A stretch of 32,008 bases of DNA from NCBI GenBank assembly GCA_910575795.1, contig CAJTGE010000050.1, positions 1 to 32,008 on the forward strand, written 5' to 3'. Shown here piece after piece: positions 16,336 to 23,235 of this stretch. The stretch comes from Clostridiaceae bacterium. Lineage in GTDB: Bacteria > Bacillota > Clostridia > Lachnospirales > Lachnospiraceae. Under the pieces are notes generated by a model. It ran no database searches, was not told where the DNA came from, and worked only from the letters and a program-made list of their open reading frames with translations. The position numbers were made by a program, and so were the translations under genes. The first letter of the stretch is position 1, and each line of letters starts with the position of its first letter.

Positions 16336-16359
16336 TTACATGGTGCTAGCACCATGTAA
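16336..16359. repeat. Perfect 24-bp palindrome
   Basis: The 24 bases centred on GTGCTAGCAC read the same on both strands with no loop. It lies 45 bp after the MBL stop. It could be a dimeric regulator's operator or a cruciform; no poly-T follows. Confidence 0.75.
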
Positions 16360-16384
16360 GTTAGAGCAGATAAGGGAAATGATA

Positions 16385-16424
16385 ATATGGCAGTTTGCAG
16401 TTACAAGCGGATTGCCATATTTTT
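16385..16424 (+). terminator. Probable intrinsic terminator after the MBL gene
   Basis: ATATGGCA (16385-16392) and TGCCATAT (16413-16420) enclose a 20-base loop and are followed by TTTT. The stem is AT-rich and the loop is long, so efficiency is uncertain. Confidence 0.5.
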
Positions 16425-16457
16425 GTGGAAAAATGGGCGTTTATGTGGTAATATATG

Positions 16458-16620
16458 CTTATTGGACTACTAATGTCCAATAAGATATAGAGGCAAAGAT
16501 AAAAACACAACGCAAGGCAATCTTGCAGAACTGGTAGGTAGTCCAGTCGCACCGATTTGGTGTAAGTAGCCCTCCCTCCTTAGGGTCGTCCGTTCTTTGT
16601 TCATTACAATTATTTTAAGG
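16458..16620 (+). ncRNA. Probable yjdF-type riboswitch leader
   Basis: The 160-base untranslated stretch lies directly in front of a yjdF gene, the only gene class this RNA motif is known to control. It starts with a 10-bp hairpin (CTTATTGGAC/GTCCAATAAG, 16458-16484). A conserved-looking purine-rich block follows with ACACAACGCAAGGCAA, then GGTAGGTAGTCCAG and GGTGTAAGTAGCCC stretches. The gene SD (AAGGAGG) closes it. Known yjdF RNAs bind azaaromatic compounds and control translation. The call rests on gene context and overall appearance; I could not run a covariance model. Confidence 0.6.
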
Positions 16621-16630
16621 AGGAATTGTC

Positions 16631-17047
16631 ATGGACAAAGTATTGGGAAAGTTGACAGTATTTTTTGAAGAACCCTTTTGGGTGGGTGTGTTTGAACGTG
16701 TATCAGACGGAAAGCTATCTGTGTGTAAGGTTACATTTGGCGCAGAACCCAAAGACTATGAGGTTTATGATTTTGTTTTGAAGAATTATTATCGGCTACG
16801 ATTTAGCCCGGCTGTGGCAACTGATGTAAAAGAAGCTGGTCGCAATCCTAAACGGGTACAGCGTGAAGTGCGGAAACAGATACAGAATACCGGGATAGGA
16901 ACAAAATCACAACAGGCTTTGAAATTACAGCAAGAGCAGTTGAAAACTGAACGTAAGATTGTGAGGCGGGAACAGCGGGAAGCGGAAAAACAGCGACAGT
17001 TTGAACTGAAACAGCAGAAAAAGAAAGAGAAGCATAGGGGCAGGTAA
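16631..17047 (+). CDS. yjdF: YjdF family protein (DUF2992)
   Basis: This 138-residue protein has the YjdF hallmark start (LGKLTVFFEEPFWVGVFERV, KVTFGAEPKDYEVYDFVL, YYRLRFSPAV) and a very basic, Lys/Arg/Gln-rich helical tail from residue ~75. Biochemical function is unknown; genes of this family lie under yjdF riboswitch control and are thought to respond to azaaromatic compounds. AAGGAGG precedes the ATG. It forms a self-contained, regulated cargo unit between the MBL gene and the DUF488 cassette. Confidence 0.9.
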   Translation: MDKVLGKLTVFFEEPFWVGVFERVSDGKLSVCKVTFGAEPKDYEVYDFVLKNYYRLRFSPAVATDVKEAGRNPKRVQREVRKQIQNTGIGTKSQQALKLQQEQLKTERKIVRREQREAEKQRQFELKQQKKKEKHRGR

Positions 17048-17142
17048 TATCTGCTTTGGCTTATCGACAAGATAGTCTATCATTAATAACTTATAGGTAA
17101 AGAATATAATTGTAAGCAAAATGATTTTAAAGAGGTGTAATA

Positions 17143-17769
17143 ATGGGATGGTTATATACGGTGGGGCATTCTCGATTTGAATTTGAATATTTTGCAAATT
17201 TGCTAAAAAAGTTTGAGATAAATTATTTGATTGATGTAAGAAGTACTCCATATTCAAAATATGCGGAAACATTCAATAAAGAAAAACTTGAGAATTTATT
17301 ATTTGCAAAAGGAATAAAGTACTTTTTTATGGGTAAATTTTTTGGCGCAAGATCAGATAATGTTGATTTGTACAGTAAGGAAGGATATTTGGACTTTGAA
17401 AAGACTTCTCATTCAGATTTATTTGTCAAAGGCATGGAAAGTGTAAAATTAGGATTAGAAAGAGGAAATAATATAGTGTTGATGTGTACAGAGAAAGATC
17501 CCATTGATTGTCATAGAGCTATTATGGTTGCAAGGGCGTTTTCTTTAGATGGGATTGATGTAAAACATATTCTTCCAAATGGGAAGTTCCAAACACAGCA
17601 GGAATTAGACAAGAGATTATTAAATAGATATTTCCCAGATAGAGCACAGTTAACGCTATTTGATTATAATGATCCCGTAAGTGATGAAGATAATATAAAA
17701 TTAGCTTATCGAGAACGAAATAAAGAAATTGGTTACCATTTAAAACAAAAAGAAAGGGCTATTGTATAG
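17143..17769 (+). CDS. DUF488 family protein, first gene of a three-gene cassette
   Basis: This 208-residue DUF488 protein has the family landmarks. They are an N-terminal strand with the VGHS motif (residues 7-10), IDVRS (30-34), a conserved aromatic/Gly section (YFFMGKFFGA), and the VLMCTEKDPIDCHR signature with Cys115 and Cys123-His124-Arg125. These Cys/His residues suggest metal or nucleotide chemistry; no activity is established for the family. AGAGGTG precedes the ATG. The coding sequence is much more AT-rich than the conjugative module. It is followed 14 bp later by a divergent DUF488 paralogue and then by a probable dual-OB protein, which indicates a joint pathway. Confidence 0.82.
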   Translation: MGWLYTVGHSRFEFEYFANLLKKFEINYLIDVRSTPYSKYAETFNKEKLENLLFAKGIKYFFMGKFFGARSDNVDLYSKEGYLDFEKTSHSDLFVKGMESVKLGLERGNNIVLMCTEKDPIDCHRAIMVARAFSLDGIDVKHILPNGKFQTQQELDKRLLNRYFPDRAQLTLFDYNDPVSDEDNIKLAYRERNKEIGYHLKQKERAIV

Positions 17770-17783
17770 GGAGAAAATTAGGT

Positions 17784-18221
17784 ATGCAAATTTTCACAAT
17801 GGGTTTTACAAAAAAGAGTGCAGAAGATTTTTTTAATTTGATTCGGGAACATCATATAGAAATGTTAATAGATGTTAGATTGAATAATCAATCTCAACTA
17901 GCTGGTTTTACAAAAGGACGAGATATTGCTTTCTTCTTAAAAGAAATTTGTAATTGTGAATATAGTCATGAAATTCAATTTGCACCAACGAAAGATATAC
18001 TAGATCGTTATAAAAAAGAGCAAATAAGTTGGGAAAAATATGAGGTTGAATACAATGAGTTAATAAAAAGAAGAAATGTTTTAGATATTTTTAAAACTAA
18101 ATATCTTAAATTTGATAAGGTACTATTGTTGTGCTCGGAACCAACACCCGAATATTGCCATAGAAGGCTGTTAGCGGAAGCTTTGAATGAAGAATTAGAA
18201 GATAGAATTGTTCATATATAA
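17784..18221 (+). CDS. Second, shorter DUF488 family protein of the cassette
   Basis: This 145-residue DUF488 protein resembles its upstream neighbour in layout but has diverged strongly. The first motif is TMGFTKKS instead of VGHS. The IDVR strand is kept (29-32), and so is the signature LLCSEPTPEYCHRR with Cys117 and Cys125-His126-Arg127. It is 63 residues shorter because it lacks the C-terminal extension. Spacing on both sides (14 and 18 bp) shows one operon. Two different DUF488 paralogues side by side suggests a heterodimer or two sequential steps. Confidence 0.82.
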   Translation: MQIFTMGFTKKSAEDFFNLIREHHIEMLIDVRLNNQSQLAGFTKGRDIAFFLKEICNCEYSHEIQFAPTKDILDRYKKEQISWEKYEVEYNELIKRRNVLDIFKTKYLKFDKVLLLCSEPTPEYCHRRLLAEALNEELEDRIVHI

Positions 18222-18239
18222 CGTAGGAGGATATGCATT

Positions 18240-18869
18240 ATGGGAAACATTAGAATGGTAGTATTAACAAAATCGTCTAAATATGGTAATAACTGTGTTG
18301 CAGGTATTGATTTGAGTAATGGTGATTGGATAAGACTTGTAACAGAAGATGAAGCAAGTCATGGTGCTGTATCAGACAATGATTTAATATGTGAGGGCGG
18401 TAGAAGTGTTGAAGTTCTAGATGTCATAGATGTACCTATACTGGGAATGTGTAATGATTGTGTTCAACCAGAAAATGTTTTACTTGATTTGGATACATAT
18501 ATTGAGATAAAAGGAAGAATGACTCTTGATGAGGTGCTGAAAATTCATCCATTAGAAAGAAAAAGAAATATTTTGGGAAATGATTATGGATATATCACAG
18601 AGGCACGAGTGAATACAGTTGGGTATTCTTTGATTATAGTTGAGGTATTCGATTTGGTCATTACTCAAGAGGAGAATCCTTATGGAAAACCTAAAACGAA
18701 AGCGAAGTTTATTTATCAAGGAACAGAGTATGAAAATATGTCTGTAACTGACCAAAAATTTTATTCAATTCGGAGCGGAAGTAAATTCGAAAGAGCTATA
18801 TTAGTTGTTAGTATTGGAACCCCATATAATAGTCGATATTATAAATTTGTATCTGCAATTTTTATCTAG
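18240..18869 (+). CDS. Probable dual OB-fold protein associated with DUF488 pairs
   Basis: This 209-residue, strand-rich protein begins with RMVVLTKSSKYGNNCVAGID and GDWIRLVTEDEASHG. I recognise this from the dual OB-containing domain family seen next to DUF488 genes. The first half ends in VEVLDVIDVPI, and the second half repeats a similar strand order (YSLIIVEVFDLVI ... FERAILVVSIGTPY). OB folds commonly bind nucleic acid, so it may supply the target for the two DUF488 proteins. AGGAGG lies nine bases before the ATG. It is the last gene of IME A, with no terminator seen before the att region. Confidence 0.68.
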   Translation: MGNIRMVVLTKSSKYGNNCVAGIDLSNGDWIRLVTEDEASHGAVSDNDLICEGGRSVEVLDVIDVPILGMCNDCVQPENVLLDLDTYIEIKGRMTLDEVLKIHPLERKRNILGNDYGYITEARVNTVGYSLIIVEVFDLVITQEENPYGKPKTKAKFIYQGTEYENMSVTDQKFYSIRSGSKFERAILVVSIGTPYNSRYYKFVSAIFI

Positions 18870-18949
18870 GGGGTTGATGTCTTGTGATATAACAAATTAA
18901 GATACATGATACTTGCACTATGTAAATAAAGGATAGATGGCGGTTTCGA

Positions 18950-18969
18950 TTGGCTCTATTTTGGCTCTA
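18950..18969. repeat. Arm-type repeat pair near the right end of IME A
   Basis: TTGGCTCTA occurs at 18950-18958 and again at 18961-18969, an 11-bp pitch, about 120 bp left of the GAGTTCGAATA core. IME B has a pair of equal pitch at the matching distance from its right core. The pair is therefore read as integrase arm sites of IME A. The rest of 18870-19310 holds no gene. Confidence 0.6.
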
Positions 18970-19071
18970 AAAATTTAGACTGGCACAAAAACGAGAGCGA
19001 TTTTTGAATAATATGGATAATAAGTGCTTGAAAAATGAGGAAAGAACAGTCAGTTCAAGCTATCCGCCGAG

Positions 19072-19082
19072 GAGTTCGAATA
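19072..19082. other. att core between IME A and IME B
   Basis: GAGTTCGAATA recurs exactly at 26880-26890. In both places a pair of 11-bp-pitch repeats begins 70-72 bp to the right. The core resembles a tRNA T-arm (GAG-TTCGAAT), a common target of tyrosine integrases, but no tRNA is present here. Confidence 0.68.
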
Positions 19083-19141
19083 AATAAAAATGTTTAGTAA
19101 GTCCAGTATTTATGCGGGTTTGCAGACTTTGGAAAGGTCTT

Positions 19142-19161
19142 TTGATAACAAATTGATAACA
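19142..19161. repeat. Arm-type repeat pair near the left end of IME B
   Basis: TTGATAACA occurs at 19142-19150 and 19153-19161 (11-bp pitch), beginning 70 bp right of the core start. The same 18-base block, with one mismatch, lies near the right end at 26762-26779. Between core and arm, AAAAATGTTTAGTA (19086-19099) repeats exactly at 19958-19971 in the xis promoter. Confidence 0.68.
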
Positions 19162-19255
19162 GTCGTTTGAGTACGATTATTCTTACTGTCAAGTGGTTTG
19201 TTGGTGGGGGAATGATTGAGAAGTGGTTTGGATGGCTGAAATAAATCCATATTAT

Positions 19256-19300
19256 AACGCCCTTAGCTGTGGGTAGGAACTCATGGCTAAGGGCGTTTTT
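19256..19300. terminator. Bidirectional intrinsic terminator
   Basis: AACGCCCTTAGC (19256-19267) pairs with GCTAAGGGCGTT (19286-19297), a perfect 12-bp stem. T residues follow on the plus strand, and AT-rich sequence follows on the other. It ends the minus-strand regulator gene and insulates the att region. Confidence 0.8.
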
Positions 19301-19310
19301 GTCGTGCTTG

Positions 19311-19841
19311 TTAATCGGTTTTCAGTTTGTCCTTGAACGTTTCGACTAAGGTATCGCTCAATTCATCAGAGGGAGATTTCGCCCAATGCTGCGTAGTGTC
19401 AAACTTCGGGTAATTGTACCGCCACTGGTCGTAATCTTCTTTGCTGATTTCCTCGGCAGAGAGCTTGTCCGACTGCTTTTTCCAAGCGCAGAGCATTTTC
19501 AGCAGTTCGGCGGCATCCTTACTTTTGTCTTTGTTGACTTTCAAACAGACTTCTCCGTCTGCTTCACTGACGGTAAGACCGTAAATGTCCTCAAGGGTAA
19601 ATAAGGTGTGCATAAGCCCGATGTAGCTGTCAATGTCGGGTATGTCAAGAGCCTGCGGCGCAACGTCCAGAGCCTGCGCTAGTGCAGCCGTCAAGTCTGC
19701 CTTTGGCTTGCGTGAGCCAGTTTCATACTGTGCTAAACGCACATCCGCTGATTTTTCGGGAAATCCGACAAGCATACCAAGATATTTCTGTGTCATGCCC
19801 CGCATAATGCGGAAAAAATGTATTCTTTCGCCAATTGCCAT
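19311..19841 (-). CDS. XRE-family regulator of IME B
   Basis: This 176-residue protein has an N-terminal lambda-repressor-type HTH (residues ~5-60: IHFFRIMRGMTQKYLGMLVG, VRLAQYETGSRKPKADLTAA) and a C-terminal helical domain of ~110 residues. It is transcribed away from xis. The shared intergenic region carries two promoters with ATGTTTAG-type words inside their spacers, which fits repression of both its own gene and xis-int. A paralogue is at 27752-28318 in IME C. The role is inferred as control of excision. Confidence 0.82.
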   Translation of the reverse strand: MAIGERIHFFRIMRGMTQKYLGMLVGFPEKSADVRLAQYETGSRKPKADLTAALAQALDVAPQALDIPDIDSYIGLMHTLFTLEDIYGLTVSEADGEVCLKVNKDKSKDAAELLKMLCAWKKQSDKLSAEEISKEDYDQWRYNYPKFDTTQHWAKSPSDELSDTLVETFKDKLKTD

Positions 19842-19874
19842 AATGTTTCACTCCTTGTTCCTATGTTTATAAGG

Positions 19875-19904
19875 AGTATAGCATATATGTTTAGAACAAG
19901 TCAA
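19875..19904 (-). promoter_or_regulatory. Promoter of the IME B regulator
   Basis: On the minus strand, TTGACT (19904-19899) and TATACT (19880-19875) are 18 bp apart. The spacer contains the complement of ATGTTTAGAA (19887-19896), one of three ATGTTTAG words near the left end of IME B and a probable operator. Confidence 0.65.
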
Positions 19905-19946
19905 TAGAAACAAAACAAAAAAGTTTAACATTTTCTTGCAAACCTA

Positions 19947-19975
19947 TTGACAATAGCAAAAATGTTTAGTATTAT
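19947..19975 (+). promoter_or_regulatory. Promoter of xis-int with operator word (IME B)
   Basis: TTGACA (19947-19952), a 17-bp spacer and TATTAT (19970-19975) form a strong sigma-A promoter in front of xis. The spacer contains AATGTTTAG. The homologous IME C promoter at 29479-29507 keeps the same spacing and word (AAATGTTAAG), so the element regulator probably binds over the spacer. Confidence 0.8.
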
Positions 19976-20014
19976 GAATTAAGCAAAAACGCTTAGAGAG
20001 AAAGGAGAGGTTGT

Positions 20015-20215
20015 ATGGACAACAAATTTATCCGTGTGGATGAGGTGGCGCAGGAGCTTTCCGTATCAAAGCCTTATGCTTACAAGCTCATCAAGAAATT
20101 GAATGATGAGCTGAAGGAGCAGGGGTTTATCACGATTGCAGGGAGAGTAAACCGCCAGTATTTTCAAGAAAGGTTTTACGGGGCAAGACAAAAACAGGGA
20201 AGGGAGATGGAATAA
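20015..20215 (+). CDS. xis: Excisionase-like DNA-binding protein, IME B
   Basis: This 66-residue basic protein has a winged-helix/MerR-like fold (VDEVAQELSVSKPYAYKLIK, QGFITIAGRVNRQYFQERFY). It lies directly before int, whose ATG begins at the end of the xis stop. Such proteins bend att DNA and steer integrase toward excision. AAAGGAGAGG precedes the ATG. The IME C homologue at 29556-29747 is about 60% identical by eye. The nearby AAAAATGTTTAGTA repeats at attL and promoter are candidate binding sites. Confidence 0.85.
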   Translation: MDNKFIRVDEVAQELSVSKPYAYKLIKKLNDELKEQGFITIAGRVNRQYFQERFYGARQKQGREME

Positions 20216-21491
20216 ATGCCAGTATTTAAGAATGAGGGAAACGGCACATGGTATGTGATGGCAAGGTATGTAAACTGGAAAGGGGAGCGGAAACAGAAGT
20301 GTAAGCGTGGATTTGCTACAAAACGTGAAGCGCAGGAGTGGGAGCGCAAGTTTCAGCTACAAAATTCTGCTGACCTTGACATGGAGTTTGAAAATTTTAT
20401 GGAGCTTTATAAAAATGATGTAAAAAATCGTTTAAAGGAGAACACTTGGCTGACAAAGGAGCATATTATTCGGACGAAGATTCTCCCGTACTTCGGGAAA
20501 ATGAAGATTAGCGAGATTGGCACGAAGGAAATCATTGCATGGCAGAATGAGCTGCTTGCCTACCGTGATGAAAAGCGCAACCCTTATTCGCAGACGTATC
20601 TGAAAACCGTCCACAACCAGCTTTCCGCTATCTTCAACCATGCAGTGCGCTATTACGACCTCCGCTCAAACCCTGCGGCAAAGGCGGGGAACATGGGAAG
20701 CGAGGAACACAAGGAAATGCTGTTCTGGACGAAAGAGGAATATAAGAAGTTTGCGGATGAAATGATGGACAAGCCAGTTTCCTTTTACGCCTTTGAAATG
20801 CTTTACTGGTGCGGAATCCGAGAGGGAGAATTATTGGCTTTGACCGCCACGGATTTCAATTTTGATAAGGAAACGGTCACGATTAACAAATCCTACCAAC
20901 GCCTGCATGGGGAGGACGTGATTACCTCTCCGAAAACAAAAAAGAGCAACCGCACAATCAAGATGCCGAAGTTTCTCTGCGAGGAAATGCAGGAGTATAT
21001 CGGTATGCTGTACGGCTTAAAAAAGAAAGACCGTATCTTTACAATAACCTGAATCCGTGAAGTTCAATTGCATAATTAGGCATAGAAAACCAAGATTTAT
21101 GCTGTATTCCAGCTTTTCGAGATGCTAAAATTCTATCACCCAATGGGTGAAGAAATTTTGGTACTTCTAAATCCCAAGAGACCTTGTAAAATATGGTTCT
21201 AAAGGAAATAGTACCGACTTAAATTTCACGGATTCAGGAATAACAAAGAGCTATCTCCATCACGAGATGGACAGGGGTGCAAAAGTCGCAGGGGTGAAAC
21301 GCATACGGATTCACGATTTGCGTCACAGCCACATCAGTTTATTGATTGATATGGGGTTCTCGGCGGTGGCGATTGCTGACCGTGTGGGGCATGAGAGCAT
21401 TGAAATCACTTACCGCTATGCACACCTGTTTCCGTCAAAACAGACAGAAATGGCAGACAGGCTTGACGATTTAGGAAAGGGGGATTTTTAA
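20216..21491 (+). pseudogene. int: Tn916-type tyrosine integrase of IME B, split by a MITE-like insertion
   Basis: The N-terminal part runs 20216-21047. It has an arm-binding domain (~1-55), a SAM-like core-binding domain (~60-160: NRLKENTWLTKEHIIRTKIL) and the first catalytic Arg region (YWCGIREGELLALTATDF). The frame then stops inside an insertion. It resumes at 21239 with the rest of the catalytic domain: RIRIHDLRHSHISLLIDMGF, RVGHESIEITYRYAH with the His and Tyr. Removing 21048-21243 restores one 359-residue frame (1080 bases including stop), so the only damage is the insertion. The gene cannot make full-length integrase now; recombinases from relatives might act in trans. Confidence 0.93.
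21048..21238. mobile_element. 191-bp MITE-like insertion in int
   Basis: Perfect 14-bp terminal inverted repeats (CCTGAATCCGTGAA at 21048-21061 and its complement at 21225-21238) are flanked by a 5-bp target duplication, AATAA (21043-21047 and 21239-21243). It is too short for a transposase gene. A minus-strand frame of about 55 codons stays open through most of it and could be a relic. An internal hairpin CACCC-AAT-GGGTG is present. The mobilising IS family was not identified. Confidence 0.92.
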
Positions 21492-21492
21492 T

Positions 21493-21828
21493 ATGTCGAA
21501 TAAGAACTTAGATAACTGCAACCGATGGAGAAATAAAACTGTTGCTTTTCGGGTATCTCCCGAAGAAAATGAGCAGATTGACAAAGCGGTGCGGCTTTCG
21601 GGGCTTACCAAGCAGGACTATATCACAAGGCGGCTCTTATGCCAAGACGTGGTCGTGCAGGGCAATCCGAGGGTATATAAGGCACTCCGCAATGAACTTG
21701 CCGCCGTCCTTGCAGAATTGCAGAGGATTGAAGCGGGTGAGGGTGTAAATGAAGAATTGCTTGACACAATCGAGCTGATTGCTGTTATCCTCGGCGGTCT
21801 GAAAGGAGAGTGTGAAGATGGCAAATAA
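21493..21828 (+). CDS. MobC-like relaxosome accessory protein, IME B
   Basis: This 111-residue protein has a ribbon-helix-helix region (KTVAFRVSPEENEQIDKAVR, LSGLTKQDYITRRLLCQDVV) and a helical tail (ELAAVLAELQRIEAGEGV). It begins one base after the int stop and overlaps repA by 11 bp, so it is co-expressed with both. It corresponds in position and fold to 11442-11831 of IME A. Expected to bind oriT with the relaxase. Confidence 0.75.
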   Translation: MSNKNLDNCNRWRNKTVAFRVSPEENEQIDKAVRLSGLTKQDYITRRLLCQDVVVQGNPRVYKALRNELAAVLAELQRIEAGEGVNEELLDTIELIAVILGGLKGECEDGK

Positions 21829-22915
21829 AAAAGAAACGGCTGCCCCGAATGTATCTGTTGGCGCAGATACGGAGCAACCGCCTAATGTAAACAATAACAG
21901 TATAACCAATTACCCGCCGAAAAACAATAGCAAAGCTCTTGAAACTGTATCTATGGCTGAATTGTATGATTCTGTATATCCGAGCAAGCCGCCTTTGATT
22001 GACGGTCTGCTCTACCCTGGCACTTATCTTTTCGCAGGCGCGCCAAAAGTCGGCAAGAGCTTTCTTATAGCGCAGATTGCGTACCATACCAGTATGGGAG
22101 TACCACTATGGGAATATCCCGTCCGAAAAGGAACGGTCTTGTACCTTGCCCTTGAAGATGATTACCGCCGCCTGCAGGAAAGGCTGTATCGTATGTTTGG
22201 CACGGACGGGGCAGACAATTTATTCTTTTCTGTTTCGGCGGGTAATCTTGGCAATGGTTTGGATGAACAGTTGCAGGAATTTATGAAACAGCATACAGAC
22301 ACAAGACTGATTATTATTGACACCCTCCAAAAGGTGCGTGAAGTCGGCGGGGATAATTACAGTTACGCAAATGACTATGAGGTTGTTACAAGGCTGAAAC
22401 AGTTTGCAGACAGCTATGGCATCTGTATCTTGATTGTCCATCATACCAGAAAGCAGGGTTCTGATGATAAGTTCGATATGATTTCGGGAACTACTGGCTT
22501 GCTCGGTGCGGCTGACGGTGCGTTCCTGCTGCAGAAAGAAAAACGCATCGGCAACGCCGCCACGCTTGAAGTGTCGGGCAGAGACCAACAAGAGCAGAAA
22601 CTCTATCTTCTCCGCAATCCCGAAACATTGTTATGGGATTTTCAAAAGGCAGAAACAGAATTATGGCGAGAGCCGCCAGAGCCTCTGCTTGAGGAGATAG
22701 ACAAAAGGATTACTGCGGACTGCCCTTTATGGCAGGGGACTGCGACGGAGCTTGCGGCTTGGCTGGGAACAGAGTTACAGCCGAACAGCCTTGCACGGAA
22801 ACTGAATGTCTTGTCGGGGCGTCTGCTCAACGAATACGGCATTTTCTATAAACGTGAACGGTGTCACGAGGGGCGTATGATAAGGCTGTACCGTGGGGAG
22901 CGTGACGGTATGTGA
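21818..22915 (+). CDS. RepA-like AAA_25/RecA-fold ATPase (helicase), IME B
   Basis: This is a 365-residue RecA-fold ATPase. A disordered, Asn-rich start of ~35 residues comes first. Walker A follows as GAPKVGKS, then LALEDDYRRLQERL, Walker B LIIIDTLQ, and ILIVHHTRKQGSDDK with ISGTTGLLGAADG. A winged-helix-like C-terminus completes it (TELAAWLGTELQPNSLARKL). ATG 21818 is preferred over GTG 21812 because GGAG lies nine bases before it. The sequence differs widely from the IME A RepA, although both occupy the same slot. Its last codons overlap the first of a set of iterons. Confidence 0.82.
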   Translation: MANKKETAAPNVSVGADTEQPPNVNNNSITNYPPKNNSKALETVSMAELYDSVYPSKPPLIDGLLYPGTYLFAGAPKVGKSFLIAQIAYHTSMGVPLWEYPVRKGTVLYLALEDDYRRLQERLYRMFGTDGADNLFFSVSAGNLGNGLDEQLQEFMKQHTDTRLIIIDTLQKVREVGGDNYSYANDYEVVTRLKQFADSYGICILIVHHTRKQGSDDKFDMISGTTGLLGAADGAFLLQKEKRIGNAATLEVSGRDQQEQKLYLLRNPETLLWDFQKAETELWREPPEPLLEEIDKRITADCPLWQGTATELAAWLGTELQPNSLARKLNVLSGRLLNEYGIFYKRERCHEGRMIRLYRGERDGM

Positions 22916-22984
22916 CGGTGTGACGGTATTTTTAGGAGTGGGGTGCGGTACGGAAATAACCGTCACATCGACGCAAACCGTCAC
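22902..22984. repeat. Iterons at the repA 3' end (IME B)
   Basis: GTGACGGT occurs three times in direct orientation (22902-22909, 22912-22919, 22920-22927). It then occurs twice inverted as ACCGTCAC (22959-22966, 22977-22984), with a G-rich stretch between. Such iterated sites right after a repA gene fit an element-specific replication origin or an autoregulatory site. 22985-23102 holds hairpins (e.g. GTGTGCCA-C-TGGCACAC) and no gene. Confidence 0.68.
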
Positions 22985-23102
22985 GGATAAAGTTTTTGCG
23001 GGGGTGCAGGGGGCTTTTTACAAAAAGCCGCCCTGTCTCGTCTGCCGACTCGGGCGGTTCGCAGCTTGTGTGCCACTGGCACACGCTCACCCCTCGGAGA
23101 GC

Positions 23103-23183
23103 GCAAAACCTGCTTGCAGGTTGCATTTTTGTTGGCGGAGCCGACAAAAGTGTTTTTGCGTTACTTTCGGGAAAGTAACAAAG
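23103..23183 (+). other. oriT-like region upstream of relaxase (IME B)
   Basis: Hairpins GCAAAACCTGC/GCAGGTTGC, TTTTGT/ACAAAA and GTTACTTTC-GG-GAAAGTAAC follow in the same order and spacing as at 13105-13186. Differences in the first stem are compensatory (CCCGC/GCGGG versus CCTGC/GCAGG), which supports selection on the stem. It lies 53 bp before the relaxase. Confidence 0.7.
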
Positions 23184-23235
23184 CCTACCAGCCGAAAAGA
23201 AAGGGCGTGATTTTATAAGACGGACGATTAGCGCA

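Larger units (their letters stand above)
11266..19082 (+). mobile_element. IME A, left-truncated integrative mobilizable element
   Basis: Contains the last 60 codons of int, then mobC, repA, an oriT-like region, a MobV-type relaxase and cargo, in the same order as IME B. The right end is placed at the GAGTTCGAATA core (19072-19082), with a pair of TTGGCTCTA repeats about 120 bp inside it. The regulator, xis and most of int are missing, so it cannot excise alone. Confidence 0.7.

Noticed and set aside
19060..19090. GAGTTCGAAT looks like a tRNA T-arm, so a tRNA gene or fragment at the att core was considered.
   Set aside because: No acceptor, D or anticodon stem can be built around either copy. 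At most it is the imprint of a tRNA-targeting integrase.
18900..19310. The short direct repeats near the IME ends as a CRISPR remnant.
   Set aside because: Repeat words are 7-9 bp in pairs at 11-bp pitch, without spacers of CRISPR size or cas genes; they fit integrase arm sites.
21048..21216. Minus-strand open frame of about 55 codons inside the MITE-like insertion.
   Set aside because: No start with SD and no recognisable domain; at most a relic of a transposase gene.
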